From Pontederia crassipes (Eukaryota; Streptophyta; Magnoliopsida; Commelinales; Pontederiaceae): a stretch of 64,000 bases of DNA. The position numbers were made by a program, and so were the translations under genes. Location: the NCBI GenBank assembly GCA_030549335.1, contig CM060198.1, forward strand, positions 52,326,995-52,390,994. Direction: 5' to 3'. Below are positions 56,087-64,000 of this stretch, piece by piece (the first letter of the stretch is position 1; each line of letters begins with the position of its first letter). Below the pieces are notes generated by a model. It searched no databases and was not told the origin of the DNA. It saw only the letters and a program-made list of their open reading frames with translations.

Positions 56087-56805
56087 GGAGCTCGAGGGAT
56101 GCAAAGAAGGTGAGGGGCGTGGAGTGGACTACAACGTACATATGAGAGGTCCATATATCATGTGTCAACCTGAAAACAGATGGAGAGGTCCACGTATCAT
56201 GTGATATATTCATGCATATGGCATATCCATGATGTAATAAACAGAGGGAAAAGTTGGTTTGAAACATAATTCTTGAGGAGAGTCATGTGGCATATCCAAC
56301 TAAGCAAATTTGTTGTTTATCTATAATATGCACTACAAATGTTTAGAATCTCCAGGAAAAGTTGCCTTGAAACATAATTCTTCATGAGGAGAGTCTAATA
56401 ACAAACTTTGAAAGGTGTTCAGAGTTTTTGAATTGAGCATCACGATATCGTTGTAGACGAAGATGCTGCTGAGAAGGTTAGTTTCAGATAAGGAACTTTT
56501 GAGCATCACAATATCATTGATGATTATTAGTTGATTTCAGATTTCACCTCAGAATATAAGATAGCAGATGGAGGATAATATGCATATATCAACCTTCTGC
56601 TTGGGTTGCACTAGGGCGTGGGATTATGCTCCTGGACCAGGAATGAAAACTTTCAACTTTAAAAAATCAGGCAAAAAATGATTTCCTCCTATCCCAAAAT
56701 GTCACCCGAAGAAACACACTGGTTATCGAACTACTCAATAGTCTAATCAAGGAGGCATGTGCTTTGCAAACCCACAGTACTCCATGGTAAGTTTTCAGCG
56801 CATGT

Positions 56806-59696
56806 TGTAATGTCCTCAATTTTTATGTGACCAAAATGTCGAACCTTCTTTCTAGCAACATCCTCATGAATGGGCTTGGCATTTGATATTGTTCGTTCGA
56901 AAGTCACACGATACTTATGACTTGTCATCCTTTTCGGAGGCAAGTTTTGGATATAAACACGAAGAGCCACATTCTCCATTTTTACAATGTTTGCTCATCC
57001 CCTTCATATTTCTACTTTAGAAAATAATGGGAAAGACAATGCACATTAGTTATATAAGTTAAATAGACAAAATTGTTTGAATGAAACATTACTAGGGTAT
57101 GTAGGGCAAGATTTCCCCTTAACTTTATTATTAAGAAAAAAAGGAAGATAAAGATACATTGTCGGCAAGATTGCCCCATACATGCAGGTACTCACACTAC
57201 TTCATGCATAGTGTTCACGATCGAGGGTGACATGTGTTCATGGGTAGGTCATGGATGTAAACACAAAAGGCCACATTCTCCATTTCTACGTCATCTTCCT
57301 ACTTTAATAAATAATGGGAAAGATGATGCACATTTGTTATATAAGTTAAACAGACAAATTGCTTGAATGAATAGGGTATGGAGGGCAAGATTGCCCCTTA
57401 ACCTAGTTATTAAGAAAAAAAAGGAAGATAAAGATACATTGTGTGCAAGATTTCCTCTTAACCTACTTATTAAGAAAAAAAGATACATTGTGATGATGTG
57501 TCTTCTTCCTCCATCTCTTCCATTCGGCTGCTGCAGAGCTCTCATCTTAGAGCTGCCATTGTTGTGCCCTAGGTGTTCAAATTATGGAAGACGACATAGG
57601 GGGTGCGGGTGGCGGCGAGGATGAACTCCGTTGGAGAGGGAAGAGGACACGAAGGAGGAGAGAACGTCAATAGTACGGTCTAGGGCATAAGGTATGTAAT
57701 TGGGGAACCCATTATGCTTTCATTTTCCTTCCAAATGATTTCTAGTTTGGAAGGGATTATGTGATGTTTTTATGTTGGATTGATAGCTAGAACTTTGAGG
57801 CACGAAGCCTCCGAATTCCTTCGCCATTTTCTCCATTTTCGAATTCTTGCAATGTTAGAAATCTTGTCATTGTGAAATTGGTCTCTAAAAATGCATGTGA
57901 ACTTTTCATAGATGTGTATAAGCCCCTTTTTGAAATCTCCAAGTGGTGTATCGATGATCATCTACTGTTGACGTAAAAAATGTAGCCAAAATAGGGGAGG
58001 TGCAGTCGAAATATTTTTGGCATGGCCGTGCCAGAATGGTCCCGATCGTGACTAGGGTACATTGCTGTGAACGCTTAAAAATACCCTCCTAGGAAGGGTT
58101 GTGACGATAACGGCACAGCCATGACCAAGGGGGGTAGGTGATCTCATGAGCCGTGGGACCGAGTTACTAGCCGTAAGATGATGTTCCCCATCGATGAACC
58201 TTCTATGAGGTCCGTTACCCCATGTCACGGGCCGTGACGCGGGCATGGGTCAGTTCGACCATTCTTTGAGACCCATTAGGTCTCCCTTCACAAGCCATAA
58301 GGTGTTCACCATTCCAACGGAGGGTTCTGTGAGGGGCGTTATAGGCTATTCACGGATCGAGACTGGAGAGCACGGTCATGATAAATAGAAGGAACGATCG
58401 TAACGCATGGGAGGAGAGACCGTGATGCATAGTGCATGGACGCCCTCGATTAGCATGACCGTGCCCAATTAGAGGCACGCCCGTGACCAATGGTGGCCGT
58501 GCCCAGTGCCCCAAACCCTTATTCTTTTTTATCATACTCAGTTAGAGCAAGTGTCTTTTACCTTATTGATTTTCCATAGAATTGTAGAAGCTCTCAGATG
58601 ATTGTTCTAAGACAAAATATGAAGAGAAGCATAAATTGATTTAATGTTTACTTACATGCTTTCTTATGATGATGATTGCTTTGATATGATTGACCATGTT
58701 ATTGAATGACTCACTTAGATTCCGAAATTGCATGCTTAGCCGTAGGAGTAAAATGAACTATTGTACTAAACACGCATATTCATTGGTTGAAACTTGACCT
58801 CCGAGGAATTGTATTGTTGCTATTGGACTCGGACGCAGGTAATCGAATCATTTTGGTCCAAAAGTGACTGGGCTTGGCCAGCCATTATTGGCCTCGGGGA
58901 TCGTCAAGTACCCACAACATATGGAATGCACACTAAATTATTGTGTAATGATTGATAATCTTAAATCTGTAATAAGAATTATGGAACCATGAAATGGCTA
59001 GAATTGACTTTCATATTGTATCTGGGCATTAAAAGTTTAATGCACATATGTATTGGCTAGTCATTGATTGGTATTGTATTGGGCATTATGAAGTTAATGC
59101 AATTAAATCATTATATGGATTGGAATGGATTTTACGAAAATGAGTACATAACGACATATGTTTTTCAAGATTTGGATTATGCCTTCTGTCATCATTTTGA
59201 TTTAAATTATTATTCATTTGTCCCTTACATACCCTAATGGGAGGTGGGACTCCCCTGCATCTAGGTTCGTGCAAGTATGGAAGAGTGAAATGGAAACGGT
59301 GGCGGGGCTTATGAAGTTGCACATGGCAGGGCCCTTAGGTTATATGTCATTATCTAGTATGGTTATGTTTCAGTCCACAAGTTATTTTGTATGAACTTAT
59401 AGTCGATGTTGCTGCCCTTTTGTATAAGGGAAGGATGCACCGTAGGGGGAGATGGAACATCCATCTTTTGTATCTCGGCGGACTCACGTCAACAACATCT
59501 TTTGGATTACTGCTATTGTATCATGCTTCTGCCATATTTTATCCCTTGTTATATTTATATTTCCGCTACATATTGCTCCAAATCTTTTATATCATGGCAT
59601 GGTGAGTCATTGCATCGTAAGTCATAATGTCTTCACGTAGCGCTACTCAGAGCCGCTTTCGACACATGTCATGGGGTGGCTTTCGAGGGCGTTACA
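56806..59696 (+). mobile_element. chromovirus-type solo LTR, copy B, 2,891 bp
   Basis: TGTAATGTCC...GGGCGTTACA with perfect 5-bp target duplications CATGT (56801-56805 and 59697-59701). No PBS, PPT or interior, hence a solo LTR from LTR-LTR recombination. The LTR carries GGCCGTGA/GACCGTGA-type motifs at 58010-58510. Relative to copy A it has extra sequence at 56837-57500. Frames in it are accidental. Confidence 0.85.
56837..57500. repeat. extra segment in solo LTR B with an internal direct repeat
   Basis: Absent from copy A. About 200 bp are present twice (about 56945-57160 and 57248-57447) with shared blocks GCCACATTCTCCATTT, AATGGGAAAGA and GGAAGATAAAGATACATTG; the last block is followed by a third partial copy. 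Confidence 0.7.
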
Positions 59697-59701
59697 CATG
59701 T

Positions 59702-60438
59702 CCTCGGTTCACAATTTGTTTGTAGGAGCACACACAATCCTTGATGCATGCAGTGACAAGGCTCACTAAAGCTTCACATGTGAAAGTGCTAAAAATAGTT
59801 GTGGCTCTATGACGTGTAAAATGGATGGATTGGGGGTTATTTTTCCTCTTTCTATAAAAATGTTTATTGAAAATCTTAAAACTGTTGCATCACTGCTTAC
59901 TCTTTTTCCCTTTTAATGCTTGAGTCTTGTTTTCACATATATTATCCATATGAGAGTATTAACATAAAACTAAGCATCAACTAAGTCACAACAACTCCCT
60001 CTCTGAAGAAGACTTGCTCTTCTTGTTAACTGACGACATATGATGTACATTGTACATAGGAAGCTCTATGATTAGTACAAGATATATGTTTTGGAAATAT
60101 GTGGTTCAATAATCCAATTTTACTTTGAAATGGATTTCTTGTATCTTTTCATGCATAGGGCTTTCCCAATGGCTCATCGACCAACTTCTTGCCAGCAGAA
60201 GATGATGAACATCATTTTGAACATGGCCAATTATTTTTGTATAATTTCAATGATATCTTATGAATAATACTAAAAGTATACAACAAATACCTTACAAAAT
60301 ATATTTCTTAACATTCAACATTAACTTAAATATTTTCTAAATAATATTTATATTAAATATTTTTTGAAATTTATCCAAAATCTATTCAATTTTTATATAA
60401 ACTTAATACATTTGGATAGACTTATTGTATAAAAATAA
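59702..60438. repeat. right flank of the duplicated block, copy B
   Basis: AT-rich, non-coding. 59873-60438 matches 52284-52855. This marks the original right edge of the duplicated block. Confidence 0.75.
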
Positions 60439-60724
60439 TATGAGAATATTTACATTATTAAAAAATAATCAGATGTGATGTATTTTAGTGGCCAAATTTT
60501 AGCTGCCATCTATAGGCGCAATTCAATGCCTGACTATTCGATATTCAAAATATGATTATGAGTGCATTACAATCATCAATGAATAAATCTTTCATTAGCT
60601 GCAAGTAATCAAAATTAACTGTAGATTGTATATGCATGATTTTTGCAATCGGATAATGTATGTTTTAGTGGCCAATAGTGATCCCCCTCCCCCTGTATTT
60701 CATGGCTCAATTGAATCCAAAAAC

Positions 60725-60880
60725 TCTATGTATATAAATCGATCAGGTCCTTCCGTTACAACAATATCAATTCTTATCCATCTCCATCTCTCCCAGCTCA
60801 GCACTTTTTTCCTGAAACTATATTAAGCAAATGTGCGAGCCATCTGAGTCCGAGCTCTCTGACATGTATTACATATGCAT
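60725..60880 (+). promoter_or_regulatory. possible promoter and first exon before the inhibitor-like exon
   Basis: TATATAAAT at about 60730, then a C/T-rich leader (CCATCTCCATCTCTCCCAGC) and an ATG at about 60834 (MCEPSESELS). Spacing fits a plant core promoter. A splice donor in the phase needed by the exon at 61218 is not obvious, so the link is weak. Confidence 0.3.
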
Positions 60881-61217
60881 AATCAACTACACTTCTGTCA
60901 AAGTTGTAATTAGGATGTGTTATTCCTTCCACCACTGTTTCTAATTTTTTCTATTCTCCTTTGTTCATTTTTGTTTTCTTTTCTTGAATATTTTTTTCCT
61001 CGACACCAAAGTGCTTATGATACTTCAATTTTCATTATCACATATCATCTTATATTATATATATATACATATATATATTACCTGCAATATTATTTTCTTT
61101 GTTGAGGGAATATATAACTAACTCTATATATTGTAGAAAAGTTACTCGAAAGAAATTACTTCAATCATGCAATAATCTCTTCTTCTTCTCTTCTTTTGAA
61201 ATCATTGTTGCATGCAG

Positions 61218-61363
61218 CGTGGCCGGAGTTGTTGGGAAAGAAAGGCTTGGAAGCCAAGACGGCCATTGAGGAGGAGATGAATCATAGCTCGAAGTCGAGC
61301 TTGGTCCCGACAGAAACTTCGACAACGGCATTTTCTGCCTTGTGCCCAAAATTGGCTGATTAA
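61218..61363 (+). pseudogene. potato inhibitor I-like exon, decayed
   Basis: After a strong acceptor (pyrimidine-rich, TGCATGCAG|C) the plus strand reads WPELLGKKGLEAKTAIEEEM, the hallmark N-terminal helix region of potato type I serine-protease inhibitors (family of about 70 residues). In this frame the rest loses similarity and stops at 61361. One base over, the continuation ends in ...VPKIG followed by a stop, as family members end in P-x-I-G. The reactive-site loop region with its conserved Arg residues is missing. I read it as a frameshifted, internally deleted gene remnant; chance similarity in this short region is possible. Confidence 0.55.
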
Positions 61364-61429
61364 GCAAAGAAGAAGGAGGAGGAAACTGCCGGGCATGCAA
61401 AATCTGAACTTAGCTAGTCGACGTTCCTT

Positions 61430-62366
61430 CTTTCTTCCTCATGTTTGGCAGCGTTTTAATCCATATCCATGGATTGTTATTTTTGAAATAATGAACTAAT
61501 GATCAATAAAGCAAGCATGCATGCTCTGCCCATAAGCTGAATCCAACAAATCTGCCTTCCAATCTTCAACAGATCGATATATGATGCATGTGAAAACACT
61601 ACAACAATCTGCAAGCAGCCGGTCATGGCTGTAGGCGACTGGCCCTTATTTTTTTCTCCTTAAATTTTTCGTTCATTCATCTCCATAAATTTCTCACCTA
61701 ATTTATGCTCCATTATTTTCCTTCTTTTTCCTTTCCCAAGTATTTATTTTTCTTCTTCTTTATATGATTTTTGGCATTCCAAATTTATATTTTTTATTCA
61801 AAAATAAAAAATTGAATTGAGCCGGTTCAATCTAGTTAAATCCAATTTTAACCATTTCTTGATTTTTAATGAAAACTGAACCGAACTAGTGACTTTCTGA
61901 TCGGTCCGATCCAATTTTCAAAACAATGATGGTAAGTGTGTAATCGAATTAGTTGATCTAATTTTCATGCGAATTAGGTAAATAATCGCAACTTATGTGC
62001 TTCTTGTACAGCACATGTATTATGCACACACCATTTGTGCTAATAATTAAAAAGTGTCGATGACTAATTAAAATGTATGTTATATTAACATCCAACTAAT
62101 TAATTTATAACAAGGAAAAGAAGCAATGTTCTATTCCACTTTTTCGTCATTAACTGCACTTTTTTATAAAATAAGTTTCTAGAACATAATTTTGTGTATT
62201 GTTTAAAATAATTTAACATTGAAGAAAATGATAGTTATTGTGAACAATTTCTGTTGGCAGAAAAAAAAATAGAAAGATGAAGTGTGGAGTGACGAAAATA
62301 AAATATAACAATGGAAAATTATAACTAGTATAAAAACCAGGTAAGAATATTACAACGAAACGTATT
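61430..62366. other. no gene seen
   Basis: AT-rich DNA; no repeats or frames of note. Confidence 0.5.
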
Positions 62367-62400
62367 GGGGGGGGGGGGGGGGGGGAGGGGGGGGGGGGGG
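62367..62400. repeat. G19-A-G14 homopolymer tract
   Basis: 34 bases with a single A, followed by ATGGGGATGG. The reverse strand gives a poly-Pro frame that is an artefact. Confidence 0.9.
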
Positions 62401-62629
62401 ATGGGGATGGAATATGTCTAAAAAAAATAAACTAAAAAAGGAGTTGATAAGTTTATATATAGCTACTGGGTTTAATAAGAAGATTTGGACATTAAATGCA
62501 CCAAATATGATTATGAATACATTGCAATCATCCATGAATAAATTTTTCATTATAGTTCATTAGTTGTTGTAGTCAAAGAATATAAAATAATTAATCTTAA
62601 TCGTTTAAATTTTTAGCAAGAATGATTAG

Positions 62630-62632
<3 letters not shown>

Positions 62633-62684
<52 letters not shown>
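62633..62684. repeat. (TA)n microsatellite, about 25 units
   Basis: Uninterrupted TA repeat between CCAA and TGTAGTT. Confidence 0.9.
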
Positions 62685-62689
<5 letters not shown>

Positions 62690-64000
62690 TCTGCATCGAG
62701 ATCATCATCAAGCCTCCACTATTATTTATCTTTTTCTTCCATTTTTTGAGTATTTATTCATTTTAAACTTGGTACGTTAGAAATTAACCTATTAAACTTC
62801 TGTTGTTATTAGCCTAATTACTATCTAGTTTAACTCAATTACGCTTCACGTAATTTAAATATATTTTAAAAATAATTTTAAATAAATAAATAAATATAAT
62901 ATATTTTATATTTATAAATGCAATTTGTAATATATAATTACTCTTTTTTCTAACATACATTATATTTATAAATATCTTACACTATGAATTAAACTAAATA
63001 TTATTTAAGTTTACATTTTAAAATATTTAAGGTGATTACAAAAAAAAGTTGTTTCTTTCATAATATTAGAATAAGTATTATTTTACATTTATGCATGTGT
63101 GTTAAAAGTATATTACAACTTTCTATCGATAATTAGTAAACATTTTATCTAAAACAAAATCATGTATTTATAAGTATTGAATTTTTTAAATCTTATCTAA
63201 ATAATATTTAATGTTGATATGGTTAACATATGTGATATTTCAAATTAAAAAATAATTATGACTCTTCATATTCATTGTGACTTTTTAAATTCAAAAATAA
63301 TCATTATATTTATATATTGTTATTTTCTATAAAAAATATAATGAAATATAAAGAATCAATATGTAATTTGTGAAAATTTAATCATGTTTCTAAAATTTTA
63401 GTAAACATAAAGATGCATTTATATATATTTTTTTAGTATTAAAAAAATACAATATAACATAATATAAAGAGCCAACTTATAATTTATGAAAATTTAATCA
63501 TGAGGTTGGATTTAACACACATTAATTAAGGATGCATTTATGCATAATTATTTGTTATTATAAATTAAAAAATGAATATAAAGTGTCAATATAATTATTT
63601 GCAGGGGCAGGACCATGCTGATGACCATCGGTGCTTGGCTTGATTGTTAACTGCTAGAAATATACTTTAATCAGGTGTCGTGGCATGAAGATGGGGGCGA
63701 CTGGCCGTAAGGGATAAGCCATAAAGAGTGATTAGGTAACACAACTTAAACATTGCTTCAACTATAGTACATGCCAAGCCACACAGACACGAGCAATTAC
63801 TATGAGCCCTGGTAGTAGACTGTACTTCCCATGCAATGGCCAAGTTGTCTTCATAATTTTTATTTATATTATTGTATTAGGCTCAGATTTTGACCTTTCC
63901 TTCACTGCTCACAAAGGCCACAAGTTAATGATATAAATATCTATAACTTTTAGAATTTCTACACGAGAGAAATTATGCATCATGAGAAAATTGGAGAGAT
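62685..64000. other. AT-rich DNA, no gene seen
   Basis: No coding-like frame. Short A/T-rich blocks (AATTTATGAAAATTTAATCATG at about 63370 and 63483) recur as a diverged direct repeat. Confidence 0.5.

Larger units (their letters stand above)
52856..60438. repeat. tandem segmental duplication, unit B
   Basis: Same order as unit A, with the complete solo LTR and right flank. It is enlarged by a rearrangement inside the subtilase (54409-55080 and a repeated piece) and by an extra segment in the LTR (56837-57500). Confidence 0.85.

Noticed and set aside
62350..62550. 66-codon frame with poly-Pro
   Set aside because: Artefact of the G tract.

Overview
This 64 kb window is nuclear DNA of a flowering plant, probably a monocot. 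The few host genes are relatively GC-rich and lie in AT-rich DNA dominated by nested LTR retrotransposons. I see no bacterial operons, rRNA, tRNA genes or CRISPR arrays. Everything here was read by eye; no database search was possible.

Layout. 1-1.8 kb: a decayed element encoding a 'putative plant transposon protein' family protein (minus). 2.3-3.35 kb: the catalytic half of a BCS1-like AAA-ATPase (minus, one intron), without its N-terminal ASD domain. 3.8-4.45 kb: a Tourist-like MITE. 4.6-32.8 kb: one pol-deleted Sirevirus-type copia element opened by nested insertions. An 8.3 kb non-coding LARD sits in its gag (TSD ATGCT). A TRIM-rich composite sits in its 5' LTR (TSD CCGGT). An 11.1 kb gag-protease-only Athila-like element with 3,348-bp LTRs sits inside one TRIM LTR (TSD CTAGT). 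The composite also holds a chromovirus remnant with only gag left. 34.0-34.2 kb: a frameshifted ASD-domain fragment of an AAA-ATPase (plus). 36.2-43.5 kb: a mosaic Athila-type relic next to a chromovirus integrase end. 44.65-45.5 kb: a Mutator-like element with long TIRs and a GC-rich core. 47.7-60.4 kb: a tandem duplication of a block holding a subtilase, its upstream region and a chromovirus solo LTR (TSD CATGT). Both subtilase copies are broken. 61.2 kb: a decayed potato-inhibitor-I-like exon. The rest is AT-rich DNA with microsatellites and a G19-A-G14 tract.

How the parts relate. I found no reverse transcriptase or complete integrase anywhere, so every LTR element here depends on enzymes from elsewhere. 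The two youngest elements (near-identical LTRs) are exactly the ones lacking pol. Host genes are present as broken pieces; the subtilase locus shows insertion of a retroelement, tandem duplication and later decay.

The most interesting structural signal is a hairpin with an invariant AGGA loop and a changing stem just upstream of the polypurine tract, seen seven times in five Ty3/gypsy elements of two lineages. Other notable signals are family-specific short-motif arrays in LTR promoter regions, and the TRIM composite, whose two outer ends are both LTR 3' ends yet which is flanked by a perfect target-site duplication.
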